Below, one piece after another: positions 32,027 through 42,371 of a stretch of 64,000 bases of DNA; positions within the stretch are counted from its first letter, which is position 1; every line of letters begins with the position of its first letter. The notes below the pieces were generated by a model. The model made no database searches. It had not been told where the DNA came from and was given only the letters and a program-made list of their open reading frames with translations. This DNA comes from Zizania palustris. Its lineage: Eukaryota; Streptophyta; Magnoliopsida; Poales; Poaceae. The position numbers and the translations under genes are program-made. The DNA lies in contig JAAALK010000288.1 of assembly GCA_019279435.1 (NCBI GenBank), positions 51,031,742 to 51,095,741 on the forward strand, read 5' to 3'.

Positions 32027-33312
32027 TGTTGACACGGAAATGTGCCCCCGGACTTGGGTCGATCCGACGATCCAAAAGTGCACGGATACTTAGGGACAAG
32101 CCTAAGCGTGACGTGGCACCGACGTCGCGTTCTAACTACCCTTAGTCGTGATAAGGGGGTGGAGTCGCTAGGCAACCAGATTACACAAAAATAATCCAAT
32201 TAGCCGAAAGAGATAGATTAAACATAATAAAATCAGCAAACCAGTCGGAGCCCATCTGGTTTGAAGTCTGGTGCGAAGGGGGCCCCGAAGTGTACCTTCG
32301 GCATCAGACGCGAAGTACTCCACCGAAGGGTGCTTTGGCATTTCGGACTGATCCGGCCGAAGATGGACTCCGAACAGATCTGGACGTGGCGATCACCTCC
32401 GAACAGTGGGGTTTGGTGTGAGATCTCCGACACAACAAACTATGGAATAATGACGCGAGGGCCACGCACGAGCGCATCTTCGACCGGTGCGGAGTATGGT
32501 CGTGGCGAAGCCCGTTATGACGAAGTATGCTGGCGAAGCCAGTTGCCAGAGCCTGCAGTTCCGCCAAAGGTTGCCCTGATGACCTCTGAAACTAGTCTCC
32601 CAGCTCCGGATGCCTCCAACGAAGTGGCTTCGAACGTGCAAACTTGCAACAAAGATAACTCGAAGTACCAATTCGTCCTATGGAACGAATTTTGCTAAGT
32701 GTTGCACTAGTAGCGAAGGTAGCAATCTGTTACGTAGATTAGCGGATACTTCACAGGAGAAGTAACAAGGTGATAGCAATCTATTACGTAGATGAATGGA
32801 TACTTCACAGGCGAAGTAACAAGGGTTACCACTGTTCTGTAGCGGCCGGTGGAGGACTTCCAGGCAAACACACGAAGAGGTACAGTAAAATAAAGGTAAA
32901 GTAAATACGATCAAAGCATGGGCTTTGGTTTGGTTTGTGTTGGGAGGTGGTCTCTACGCTGGCCTCGCCTCTCTATTTATAGGGGCTTAATCTCTGATCT
33001 AATCTGCTATTAACCCGGCCAGATAGAGATAAAAATTGAGTTGGAAACGCATACAACTCTATCTCTGCCGAAGTGGGCTTCGGCCAGGCCCATCGAGGCC
33101 TGCTCCTCGGGCTGAAGCTTCGGTGGCGTGGGCCTCCGAAGGCTTCCCGACCGAAGCCCATGGGCTGGCTAGAGGCTTTCGGAGCCCATCGCTCAATGTA
33201 CTTCGGCCCTGTAGGGCTTCGGATAGACCTTATACATGTGTATTTTCGGCCCAAATCACCAAAATTGACATTTCGACGATCTAGCCATTAATGCCATTTT
33301 TTGCTATCAACA
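32027..33312 (-). repeat. 5' LTR of the minus-strand gypsy element, 1286 bp
   Basis: Bounded by TGTTGACACGG at 32027 and CTATCAACA at 33312, so the ends are TG...CA with an inverted terminal TGTTGA/TCAACA. A minus-strand TATA box (CCTATAAATAGAG) lies at about 32971-32985, placing transcription toward gag. Two near-identical ~60 bp units (gtagcaatctgttacgtaga...) occur at about 32716-32830. No gene is seen inside. Confidence 0.75.
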
Positions 33313-33569
33313 CATAGCATAGAAACAAAGATAACCTACCGGGTTGTACTACGATAGAGACTAAACTTAGCATACCAAACAATGTATCCATACCACCAAG
33401 TTACCGTAACTGCAAGATCGGACTTAACAAAGACAGTTGCTAGTCATGAGAAATTAATAACACTTCAACACATCAGACATAATTTATTTAGAAGAATGGT
33501 ACACAACATGAACCATATACAATAGAATGATATGTAAGACTAATAAACCAAGTGGGTTTGGACTGTGGT

Positions 33570-35359
33570 TTTATCTTAGTGATGAGTGATTGACAAGTTT
33601 GCTGGATTTAATTATTTGGACTTATGATTGTTTTTTGAGTTCACTGAAGGGATCAGTGTGTGTTTTGTGTGGATATTTGTGTTTTGCTTGTCTCAGTATG
33701 TGCAGGGTTGAGATGCGAGTCAACTGTCAACGGCGGGTGATCAAGATCAAGCGGGGAGATTGATGCTAGATGATCAAGGATGTCACGTGAAGTTTAGGAA
33801 GATCTTAGATGTATATGTGGAGATAGAGCACGACATGGACTAAGTCAGCAAAAGAGAGGCTAGTGCAAGTAACAAGATGGCTCGAGGGATCAAGAGCGTG
33901 AGAGATTTGCTAGCAGCCAAGTTCGCGGATTGGTAACACGTGTCGAAGATATGGAGGGCATTGTTTGTTTTTTCTTAAAACCATCGGATTGAGATCGATG
34001 CGTCCTAAAGCGAAGCTGTAGTTGCTACGAAAGCTTCGAATCATGACAAACTACCTTTAGATAGGATTTTACTTTTTACTTTTTTTTAGCTCGGTGGGCC
34101 TTCGAGTATGTAAAAAACCTTAGGGGTATTTGTTACTTTTCCTGTTTTTGAATTGCCTATAAAAAACATCTAGTCCTACTATTTTTATCAACTCATTCTA
34201 ATTGAAATATCTTAGTTCATACTTTCGGTTCTTCCTTCTGGATTCCACCATGCGCTGCCTATAAAAGTACTGAAAATTTCATCCATCTCTGGTTTTTCCA
34301 TTGCCACTGTTTTCTCCGCTCTGTTTCTTGGGGATTCCTTTGATCAATCACTGTTCTCTCGCATGGTTTAGCTCCAGTTTTATTTTTCCTATGCATCGTC
34401 GTTCCCACAGTCTTCCGAGTCGATGCCTCGGGGATTTCTCCAGTTTTCTCGTGAAGCTCCTGCGCGCCGCACCTGGTTCATCGCACAGCTGAAGTAAAGT
34501 TTTCCTCAGTCTGGTGCATCGGCGATTCCACTTATATGCCTGACCGGTGGATGTTTGCTTCTGCCGTTCTACTTGAGAAATCGATGCTAGCTCAGGGGAT
34601 TGTCGCCGCCTGTGTGTCTTATCTCTAGGATTTTTTTGAATGTGGCTCTACTGTTTTACCTTGATCCTCGTGAAACTACAGTACACTCCATAGGTAAAAA
34701 GGTATGAATCTAATGTCCTCTTATGTTTAAAATATTTAGTTAAATCTCTGCAATTTTTATTCACACTTGGTGGTCGATGGATTGTTAGAATGATTATCTA
34801 GTGCATGTTTTACCTTGATCCTCGTGAAACTACAGTACACTCCATAGGTAAAAAGGTATGAATCTAATGTCCTCTTGTGTTTAAAATATTCAGTTAAATC
34901 TCTGCAATTTTTATTCACACTTGGTGGTCGATGGATTGTTAGAATGATGATCTAGTGCATGTCATATAGTTGATTCAATTTTTGTGATCTGCAATTGTTT
35001 ACTTTATGCTTGATCAAATATCTATGGTCTGTCGATATGTTTATTGATATGTCATGTGAACTTTGATTAGTTCCTTAATATGTCTCGTGTGCTTATTCGA
35101 GTGTCTTTTTAATCAGGACATTGGTTGATTTTTGAAGGCTAGATTATTTTTAGTGCTCATGATCTCTCAAACTATCGCATCATATCATATATGACAGGAG
35201 AGTGATAGCACTAACTTTTTCTGAGATTTTGTTGTGTTAACTCTTTTGGTTCCGCCTATTCTTTTAGAGGAGCATTGGGTGTTCTGAAAATTCCATCAAT
35301 TCGAAATAATTTGTTGAGGCACCTATTCACCCCGTCTAGTCGGCCGTTTTGATCCTACA
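33570..35359 (+). repeat. SIRE-type solo LTR (left edge approximate)
   Basis: Ends GGCACCTATTCACCCCGTCT...GATCCTACA at 35359, the plus-strand version of the SIRE LTR terminus seen at 3323. No primer-binding site follows, and the left arm of the Z inverted repeat resumes at once, so this is a solo LTR. The left edge could not be fixed between about 33545 and 33600. Small open frames inside (e.g. 34301-34492) are not supported as genes. Confidence 0.55.
34652..34959 (+). repeat. 154 bp tandem duplication in the solo LTR
   Basis: 'tgttttaccttgatcctcg...' starts at 34652 and again at 34806. The two copies differ at only a few positions (e.g. cttatg/cttgtg, atttag/attcag). Confidence 0.8.
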
Positions 35360-36230
35360 CAAACTTAACCGATGAAGCCTCACACTATGACACCTAATTC
35401 GCATCAATCTAAGAGATCAAAACGGCGTAGCCTTAGACCTAGCAAAATATACCAAGATAAACCGGCGATCACACTGACTAGACCGATGCCTCAAGAGATC
35501 GATACGATGCAACCTTGAAGAAAACAGACCTATTCGATGTGACCGTCGGGGTGGCGGGACTCACCTCTTCGCTAGAGATCAGGATGATGCAGCTAGGTTC
35601 CGAGTGTCAAGTCCTGCCAAGATTAACCTTGGGAACCCAAGGGTGGCGATGCACCGTAAGAGTAGTTTGTTGTGGTTGATTGCGTGTGTCCTCTAAACCT
35701 AGATAATTCGATACATATTTATAGTTCGAAGACCTGCTATCCAAGTAATCTTTATCTTCTCTCACCTTCATCGGCTCCTTCATATCTGGTCACATTGTAA
35801 CGATATGGACAGGCTTCTTTGACCAGACACCTTTGACTTCCGTTGATCGTGCTTCATCCTTAGTGGGCCTGGGCTTTACTAAATCTTGTCTTCAATAAAG
35901 ATGCATCATAACGATCTCTTGAGGCATCGACCCAGTCAACATGATCATCGGTTTATCTTGGTGTATTTGCTAGGTCTAAGGCTGCATCATTTTGATCTCT
36001 TTGATTGATGTGAATTAGGTGTCATAGTTTGAGGTTTCATCGGTTAGGTCCGATATCTCATTCTATTGTATCTGGTTCATGCTATAAACTGTTCTTCTAA
36101 ATAAAATATGCCCGATGCGTTGAAGTGTTATTGATTTCTCATAATTAGCAACTGTCTTGGTTAGGTCCGATCTCGCAGTTACGATGTTTTGATGATATGG
36201 ATGCGTTGTTTGGTGTGCTAAGTTTAGTTT

Positions 36231-36413
36231 TTGTCCAAGTATAAGCCGATATGTTATCATTAATTTTGCGTAGTACTCATCGGCCTGTACGCGCAAGGAC
36301 TTCATCCCACTAGCTGATTGCATGCTCAGCTTGATAGCATTGCCATGGTCATCGGCCTAATGGTCGATCGGCGCATTTATTTGTGATTGTTTTATTCTCA
36401 CCACAGTCATCAA
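36231..36413 (+). repeat. ~180 bp direct repeat flanking the Tat composite, left copy
   Basis: From 'gtccaagtataagccgatatg' to 'ccacagtcatcaa'. The same stretch is present at 57407-57590 with about 8-10% difference. It is Z LTR sequence, far too long for a target-site duplication. Confidence 0.75.
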
Positions 36414-36824
36414 AGTGGTTTAGGAATGTGTATGGAATGAGAAGCTCGGATCAAAGTGTCTTCTTGGATCGAGTGTCCTATCCTTTAAAACTTAGGGAGG
36501 GGAGTATTTATAGGGGAGCCCTACAGGGGTCCGATACTTCCAAAATCCCTCTGACAATAGTACTGCGTAATGCAGCCCTATAGTACAGACACGAAGTACA
36601 TCCCTATAGTATAGACTAGAAGTGCAGCCCTGACAGCGTATCAACCGTTCTAAGCATGGCAGTAGTGCCAGATTCTGTGCAGTCGCGGTCATGTCGCCAG
36701 ACCATCTTTACCAAACTGGTCTCGGTCTTCTGTCTCGGTGTTGGGCCCTTCGCACCTTTCGGGAATATGGCTTCGGCTTCCTGTCGGCTTCGCGGGCCCG
36801 TGGCCACTTGCCTCCGAGCTTCGG
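36414..36824 (-). repeat. Tat element LTR fragment, minus orientation
   Basis: Matches the right-hand LTR 56781-57406 from 'tttaggaatgtgtatggaatgag' to 'cctccgagcttcg', with roughly 10% differences. It lacks the first bases at the left and everything after 'gagcttcg', where the plus-strand element begins. It is read as the 3' LTR of the minus-strand Tat element. Confidence 0.65.
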
Positions 36825-37473
36825 TGTTGGGGGAGATAATCCCGACAGCCGAAGCGGGACCCCCAACTAGGGGGCCCAATGCCCGACGCCGAAAGGACCG
36901 AGACCTGCGGGGATAGAAGCCGGAGGCTCCGAGACCCCCCGGAGACCACCCTCCGGGAGAAGGATGCCGGAGGCCGCCCTCTGGCAGAAGAATGCCGGAG
37001 GCCGCCCTCCGGGAGAAGAATACCGGAAGTCGCCCTCCGGGAGAAGGATGCCGGAGGCCGCCCTCCGGGAGAAGAATCCCGGAGGCCGCCCTCCGAGGGA
37101 AGATTGCCGGGGGCCATCCCCCGGCTCGCAGCAATGAAGCCGGAAGGAACGTTGGTGAAAGAAAGAAGAATAAGTGTACTAGGGGACAGGATCGCGATCC
37201 TCTGGGCCGTGTCGGGCGGTGCAGGAGATCGCGATACGGATGATACGGTGTCAGAGTCGAATCTTCTTGTCTGTACTGTGTATAGTCCGTTTTGTCTGTA
37301 CTACCGACCGAGGCCTGGCCACTTGGCAGCTGGTGGTCCAGAAGCGCTCGACCTGTCGGGTAGGGCACCCTATAAATGCCCCTCAACTGTAGTTGTAAGG
37401 GCAGGTTCAAGGAACATCGAATACACCACTCTCATTTCCACTAAACCTGTTGGTCCGATCCGTCGCTCCAACA
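36825..37473 (+). repeat. 5' LTR of plus-strand Tat element, 649 bp
   Basis: TGTTGGGGGAGATAATCCCGAC to ...CGCTCCAACA. It contains about six copies of a 30 bp unit (gccctccgggagaagaatgccggaggcc) at about 36940-37110, whose core GGAGGCCGCCCTCCGGGAG is also the core of the subfamily 2 LTR array in the 7.5-31 kb insertion. A TATA-like 'accctataaatgcc' is at about 37368. Confidence 0.8.
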
Positions 37474-37474
37474 G

Positions 37475-40330
37475 TTGGCGCCGTCCGTGGGGATCCTAGT
37501 TCGAGAAGCTAGCGTCCTCTACACCTATTCACCCAAGCATGTCAAGCCGGAAGGGAGCAAGCACGGCTCCTCTGCGCAGGTCAGCTCGTACCGCCGGGGT
37601 GAGCCTGCCCCAACCATCGACCCCAGTCCCCCGGCCCCCACCGTTACGCCTGTTGGGGCACCCCCTGCGGAGCCCACCCAGGTGCCGGAAGGGATGCCCG
37701 AAGCCCGGGGCCCCGCCGGCCTACCCGAGCCAACCTCCGCCAACCTGGCTAGGTTGCCGGGTGGGCCGCCGGAGCAGCGTCCCCCGAGCGGACCTCCAGT
37801 AGTGTCCCTTCGGACCGATTACGTCCGCTCGCGGGATCCCGACACCACTTCAGGAGGAAGTGGGAGCCAAGCTGACGCCCTGGCCGCCGAGGACGCTCGG
37901 CTGAAGGCGGAGCTGGCCCTGTTGCGCCAGGAGGCGTCGCTCTGGCCTTCGGAGCCCTTCCGCGCCGCGGAAGCTGTGGCCATGGAGCTGAGCGATGACG
38001 AGAACCCTCCGGATGAGGAGAACGCATCTTACGACGAAGAGTCCCCCCTGCACCCGGACCTCCAGAGGGTGCACTTCGGGTTGAACTTTCACGCCGCCAA
38101 GCTCCCTAAGTACTCCGGGGATTCAGACCCCGGTGAATTCTCTCGCTCATACGCCCTGGCGATAGAAGCGTCCGGGGGAAGCCAGGACACCATGGCTAAG
38201 TGTTTCCCCCTGGCGCTCGAAGGTATCGCCCTCCGATGGTTCTGGTCGCTTCGACCTGGCACCATCCATTCATGGGACCAACTAAGGAAGAAGTTCGTCA
38301 ACAACTTCCAAGGAACCTTCGTGGCCCCCATGTCCGCTGGGAGCCTTTTTCAAGTAAAGCAGCAGCCCGGGGAAACTCTGAGGCAGTACTCTCAGCGCTT
38401 CGCTCACACCAAGGCCCAGATAAAGGGGCTTTCGGCTTCCTCCATCATCGACGCTGCCCGAGAGGGCGTCACCCACCCAGGCCTCCTCGACAAACTCCAC
38501 CGGAAGCCCATTTCCTCGGTGGCGCAACTCATGACATATTTCGAGGAGTACGCTTGGTCTGAGGAGGGCCAGATGCGCCAGCAAGCAATGATAGTTCCTG
38601 TTCGGGCCCCCAGCGCCAGGGCATATGAAGCCTCGCCCAACCTTAGCCAAGGGGTTCGCCCCACGCCCGGCCGCCAAGAGTCCGGCCGTCAGGACTTCGT
38701 TCATAAAGACTCCCGACGAGGCCGGAAGCATCCCCGAGGGGAAGTCCTCAGTATTACTCCCCGGGGCCCCGCCAAGCATCTGCACGCGCCCGGAGGAGGT
38801 CGTCCCGCCGGGACCAAGGCCTCGCCTAGGGCACCCTCCGGAGGAGCTTTCTACTGCAGCGTCCACGGCGAGAACCGGAGCCACGACACCGACTCCTGCC
38901 GGACCATACTCGCCCTCCGCAGCGACTACCTCGAGCGCAACGCCGGCCGCGGCTCCACATACAGGGGAACTCCTACCCTTCGCCCAGAAGCAGTCCAGGT
39001 AGTCGGGCGCCACGACAAGCCCAGAGCTGGGGGCCTGGCCCCTGAATTCGGCAGGATCGCGGCCCCCCAGATCGAAGATACGCCGGATCGGGGGAAGCGA
39101 GTGATCCTCCCCATTTCCGGAGGGGGCGCCCTAGGAACAATGTCCAAGCGACAGCGACGGGACAACGTTCGAGAAGTCGGACACATCGGCACGTCCGGCC
39201 CTTCATCTCTCCCGGAGTGGTCCCACGTCCCCATCACCTTCACCGCGGAAGATGCATCCGGAGTCAAATTCCCGCACGCTGACCCCCTTGTCATCTCGGC
39301 GGACATTGCCGGAGTCGAGGTGCGTCGCATACTGGTTGACGGGGGGAGTTCCGCTGATATCATCTTTGTGCAGGCGTTCGATCAGTTGTGCCTTTCGCGC
39401 AAGCACCTGATGCTGGCTTCGCGACCTCTCCAAGGCTTCGCAGGCCCTCCGCTCGATGCCCTCGGCCAGGTTATGCTGGAAGTGACCTTCGGCAGCTCCC
39501 CCCTTCAGCGTTGCGAAGAGATCTTGTTCGACGTGGTCGATGCTCCGTACACCTACAACGCCATCTTCGGCAGGGGGATGCTTAATCGGTTCGAAGCCAT
39601 CGCGCACCACAACTATCTGTGCCTAAAAATGCCGACCCCAGGAGGAGTGCTGTCAATTCTGGGCGATCAGGCCGCGGCCCGCTGGGTCGAATACGGTCAT
39701 TTGGCGCCATTGGAGCCCCGGCAGGTCCACAACATCCGCGAAGGCGCCGAAGGAGCCAACCTCCCCGAAGCCGGGGATCCCGGGCAGAAGGGCCGCCCCG
39801 CCAAGCCTCTCCCGGAGGGGGAGATCGTCACCAAGATCTTGATCCAAGACGGGAAGGAGTACTCGATCAAGTTCGGAGGAAGCCTGGAGCCGGAGGTGTC
39901 GGCGCAGCTCGAAGGCATCATCCGCGACAACCTCGACATCTTCGCTTGGTCCGACGAAGACATCATCGGCGTCGACCGCTCGATCATCGAGCACTCGCTG
40001 GCAGCTGACCCGAAGGCCCGGCCGGTCCGCCAGGGGCTCCGGAAGCTATCCGCCGAACGAGCTGAGCTTGCCAAGGCCGAAATAGAGAAGCTGCTTCGGG
40101 CAGGGGTTATCCGGGAAGTGAGTCACACCGACTGGTTGTCTAACCCAGTGTTTGTCCAGAAGAAAACATCTGGTCAGTGGAGCATGTGTATCGACTTTAC
40201 TTCTCGAATAAAGCTTGCCCTCGTGACCCCTACCCCTTGCCTCGCATCGACCAACTCATTGATTCCACAGCCGGAGCAGAACTTCTCAGCTTCCTCGACG
40301 CTTACTCCAGCTACCACCAGATCTGGTTGA
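37475..40330 (+). CDS. gag-pol: Tat gag-protease-start of reverse transcriptase, 951 codons open
   Basis: This encodes the capsid and the start of the replication enzymes. The gag core lies at about residues 205-340 (DPGEFSRSYALAIEASGG, WFWSLRPGTIHSWDQLRKKF, QQPGETLRQYSQRF). A Cys/His motif CSVHGENRSHDTDSC is at about 470. The aspartic protease motif is [10 protein letters not shown] (about 622), with DGG where DTG/DSG is usual. The reverse transcriptase N-terminus is VRQGLRKLSAERAELAKAEI. The first ~40 codons include the primer-binding site. The natural start is more likely the ATG at 37539 in another frame (MSSRKGASTAPL), which agrees with the minus-strand relative and implies a frameshift upstream of about 37800. 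A second frameshift at about 40190 ends this frame within reverse transcriptase. Confidence 0.8.
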   Translation: MAPSVGILVREASVLYTYSPKHVKPEGSKHGSSAQVSSYRRGEPAPTIDPSPPAPTVTPVGAPPAEPTQVPEGMPEARGPAGLPEPTSANLARLPGGPPEQRPPSGPPVVSLRTDYVRSRDPDTTSGGSGSQADALAAEDARLKAELALLRQEASLWPSEPFRAAEAVAMELSDDENPPDEENASYDEESPLHPDLQRVHFGLNFHAAKLPKYSGDSDPGEFSRSYALAIEASGGSQDTMAKCFPLALEGIALRWFWSLRPGTIHSWDQLRKKFVNNFQGTFVAPMSAGSLFQVKQQPGETLRQYSQRFAHTKAQIKGLSASSIIDAAREGVTHPGLLDKLHRKPISSVAQLMTYFEEYAWSEEGQMRQQAMIVPVRAPSARAYEASPNLSQGVRPTPGRQESGRQDFVHKDSRRGRKHPRGEVLSITPRGPAKHLHAPGGGRPAGTKASPRAPSGGAFYCSVHGENRSHDTDSCRTILALRSDYLERNAGRGSTYRGTPTLRPEAVQVVGRHDKPRAGGLAPEFGRIAAPQIEDTPDRGKRVILPISGGGALGTMSKRQRRDNVREVGHIGTSGPSSLPEWSHVPITFTAEDASGVKFPHADPLVISADIAGVEVRRILVDGGSSADIIFVQAFDQLCLSRKHLMLASRPLQGFAGPPLDALGQVMLEVTFGSSPLQRCEEILFDVVDAPYTYNAIFGRGMLNRFEAIAHHNYLCLKMPTPGGVLSILGDQAAARWVEYGHLAPLEPRQVHNIREGAEGANLPEAGDPGQKGRPAKPLPEGEIVTKILIQDGKEYSIKFGGSLEPEVSAQLEGIIRDNLDIFAWSDEDIIGVDRSIIEHSLAADPKARPVRQGLRKLSAERAELAKAEIEKLLRAGVIREVSHTDWLSNPVFVQKKTSGQWSMCIDFTSRIKLALVTPTPCLASTNSLIPQPEQNFSASSTLTPATTRSG

Positions 40331-41844
40331 AGTCCGAAGACCAAGCCAAAACAAGTTTCGTCACCCCCGCCGGCGTATTCTACTATCTCTGGATGCCCTT
40401 CGGCCTCCGCAATGCCGGGGCTACCTTTTCAAGATTGATCTCCAAAGCCTTGGGCCGTCAGCTGGGGCGCAATGTGGAGGCGTACATGGATGACATTGTT
40501 ATCAAAAGTACCACCAAGGGCCGCCACGGCTCAGACATAGCCGACACCTTCGACAGCCTCCGGCGGTGCGGAATTCGACTCAATCCAGAGAAGTGTGTCT
40601 TCAGAGCGCGAGCCGGGAAGCTACTTGGGTATCTTGTCTCTAGTCGAGGCATCGAAGCCAGCCCGACTCAGGTTAATGCATTGCAGAGTATGTCCCCCCC
40701 TCAGAACCTGAAGCAAGCGCAGAAGCTAGCCGGGCGGTTGGCTGCCCTCGGCCGGTTCCTAGCAAGATCAGCGGAGCGAAGCTTGCCCATTTTCGTGGCC
40801 CTTCACGGTTCCAAGCGCTTCGAATGGACTCCTGAATGTCAATATTGCTTCGACCAGATCAAAAAATACCTCTCCGGCCTCGTAGCACTCGCCACACCCC
40901 AGGCCGATCCTCCGTTACTGGTCTACCTCGCCGCATCTGGAAGTGCGGCCAGTGCAGACCTAGTCCAAGAGGAAATGCTCAACGGGAAGTTGCTTCAACG
41001 CCCCATCTACTTCGTCTCCGAAGCCCTCGCCGGAGCTAAGGCCCGGTACTCCGAATTGGAAAAGGTGCCGTACACCCTCGTCATGGCATCTCGGAAGCTG
41101 CGGCACTACTTTTTGGCCCATGACGTCATCATCCCAACTGCCTACCCGCTCGGCGATATGTTCCGGAACAAAGATGCAACCGGCCGCATCGGGAAGTGGG
41201 CGGTGGATTTGGCCCCGTTCGGAATCTCATTCGTCGCCAGGACAGCCATCAAGTCCCAAATCCTAGCCGACTTTGTCGCCGAATGGACAATGGTCCCTGA
41301 TCGTGCGGGCACCAACGCAAGCGAGGGGGTCTGGACCGTTTTTTCAGACGGCGCTTACCAGGCTTCAGGGGCTGGAGCCGGGGCGGTTATTCTCTCCCCC
41401 TCCGGCCAGCAGGCCCTGTACTCCGCCCGCTTAAGCTTCAAGGCTACCAACAACGTCGTCGAGTACGAGGGAGTCCTTCTAGGTCTCCGCAAGGCACGCG
41501 CGCTGGGAGCAGTGCGTGTCGTCATCAAGACCGACTCGCAGGTAGTTGCCGGGCATATCGACAAGAGTTTCCAGGCCAAACACCCGGACCTCACTTCCTA
41601 CCTCGACGCCGTCCGCAAACTCAAAGCTTCATTCAAGGGTATATCCGTCCAAAACATCCCGCGAGCCGAGAACAGCCAAGCCGATGCCCTCGCCAAGGCC
41701 AGGGCAGGGGCTCAAGCCCTGCCGCCGGGTGCTTTTTTCGAGGAAATCATCCAGCCTTCGGCGCCCCATTGCAACGAAGCATCCGCTTCCACCGCGGATG
41801 AGCCCCCGCCGGCTCTAGTTCTGTGCACAGTCAATGGTGACTAG
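40177..41844 (+). CDS. pol: Tat reverse transcriptase and two RNase H domains, 555 codons
   Basis: Continues the preceding frame after a shift. Reverse transcriptase: KACPRDPYPLPRIDQLID, FLDAYSSYHQI, the active-site YMDD (EAYMDDIVIKS, nt ~40480-40515) and LGYLVSSRGIEA. The connection/first RNase H region holds FEWTPECQYCFDQIKKYL and FVSEALAGAKARYSELEK. A second RNase H of the archaeal type follows (WTVFSDGAYQASGAGAGAV, NNVVEYEGVLLGL, IKTDSQVVAGHI, NSQADALAK), with its D, E and D residues present. The double arrangement is a hallmark of the Tat lineage. The frame ends in TAG after LCTVNGD at the expected start of integrase. Confidence 0.85.
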   Translation: MEHVYRLYFSNKACPRDPYPLPRIDQLIDSTAGAELLSFLDAYSSYHQIWLKSEDQAKTSFVTPAGVFYYLWMPFGLRNAGATFSRLISKALGRQLGRNVEAYMDDIVIKSTTKGRHGSDIADTFDSLRRCGIRLNPEKCVFRARAGKLLGYLVSSRGIEASPTQVNALQSMSPPQNLKQAQKLAGRLAALGRFLARSAERSLPIFVALHGSKRFEWTPECQYCFDQIKKYLSGLVALATPQADPPLLVYLAASGSAASADLVQEEMLNGKLLQRPIYFVSEALAGAKARYSELEKVPYTLVMASRKLRHYFLAHDVIIPTAYPLGDMFRNKDATGRIGKWAVDLAPFGISFVARTAIKSQILADFVAEWTMVPDRAGTNASEGVWTVFSDGAYQASGAGAGAVILSPSGQQALYSARLSFKATNNVVEYEGVLLGLRKARALGAVRVVIKTDSQVVAGHIDKSFQAKHPDLTSYLDAVRKLKASFKGISVQNIPRAENSQADALAKARAGAQALPPGAFFEEIIQPSAPHCNEASASTADEPPPALVLCTVNGD

Positions 41845-42371
41845 CGGGAGCCCATCCTGCGCGCACTCGCAGGCAGCGAGGAGGATTGCCCTAGCCCTGA
41901 CCAAGTCCGCCTCCAGCTCCGGGCAAGGTCTTTCCAACTGGTCAATGGCATCCTTTACAAGTCGGGGGTATGTTCCCCGCTGCTCCGTTGCATCTCCCAC
42001 GCAGACGGAGTGGCCATGCTCCGGGAAATCCACAAAGGGTTATGCGGGAGCCACTTGGCACCAAGAGCCCTCACCGGCAAGGCTCTCCAACAGGGCGTAT
42101 ACTGGCCCACTATCGTCGCCGACGCCGAAGAGCTCGTCCGCACCTGCCAAGGTTGTCAGTGGATGGGGCGGCGCAGTCACAGACCTCCGGTCAGTTTGTT
42201 AGCCATCCCTCCGGTATGGCCGTTGGCTCGGTGGGGCATGGATTTCATTGGGCCATTCCCCGAGCGAAAGGCAACCTACGCTTTGCCGTCGTCGCCATCG
42301 AGTACTTCTCTAAGTGGGTCGAAGCCGAGCCACTGACGTCCATCACATCCCGAAGCGTCCAGAAGTTTTTT
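41845..42371 (+). pseudogene. pol: Tat integrase, N-terminal part, truncated
   Basis: The zinc-binding domain is readable as HKGLCGSHLAPRALTGK, YWPTIVADAEEL and CQGCQWMGRR (HHCC ligands). The core starts WGMDFIGPFPERKATYA, then shifts frame before FSKWVEAEPLTSITSRSVQ. The catalytic core is lost, because the sequence switches to the tail of an antisense gene at about 42371. Confidence 0.75.

Larger units (their letters stand above)
5060..33312 (-). mobile_element. Ty3/gypsy-type element, minus strand, split by a 23.9 kb insertion
   Basis: Pieces run in order on the minus strand: LTR 33312-32027, primer-binding site, gag N-terminus 31927-31395, then (beyond the nested insertion) gag middle 7490-6801 and a decayed gag C-terminus 6800-5377. 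No protease, polymerase or integrase is found, and no 3' LTR is visible on the left, where the copia LTR begins. The element is therefore truncated at its 3' side, or the copia element lies inside it. The two gag halves are separated exactly at the duplicated pentamer GCGGG. Confidence 0.7.
33313..36413. repeat. Inverted repeat of family 'Z' LTR sequence, interrupted by a solo LTR
   Basis: Left arm 33352-~33545 plus 35360-~35520; right arm (reverse complement) about 35885-36250. Matching phrases include 'cactatgacacctaattcgcatcaatc' (left) against the reverse complement of 'gattgatgtgaattaggtgtcatag' (right). The middle (35520-35880) has a TATA-like 'acatatttatag' near 35710. The right arm continues into sequence that is repeated at 57407 and leads to a primer-binding site. 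I therefore read both arms as LTR pieces of one gypsy family in opposite orientation. No gene is seen. Confidence 0.5.
36825..42371 (+). mobile_element. Tat-lineage Ty3/gypsy element, plus strand, 3'-truncated
   Basis: 5' LTR 36825-37473, primer-binding site TTGGCGCCGTCCGTGGGGA at 37475, then gag, protease, reverse transcriptase, RNase H, a second RNase H and the integrase N-terminus. It breaks off in the integrase core near 42371 and joins the minus-strand relative. The double RNase H and this primer-binding site point to the Tat lineage. Confidence 0.75.

Noticed and set aside
34301..34492. 63-codon frame that could be a host exon
   Set aside because: Lies inside the SIRE-type solo LTR, with no homology or splice support seen.
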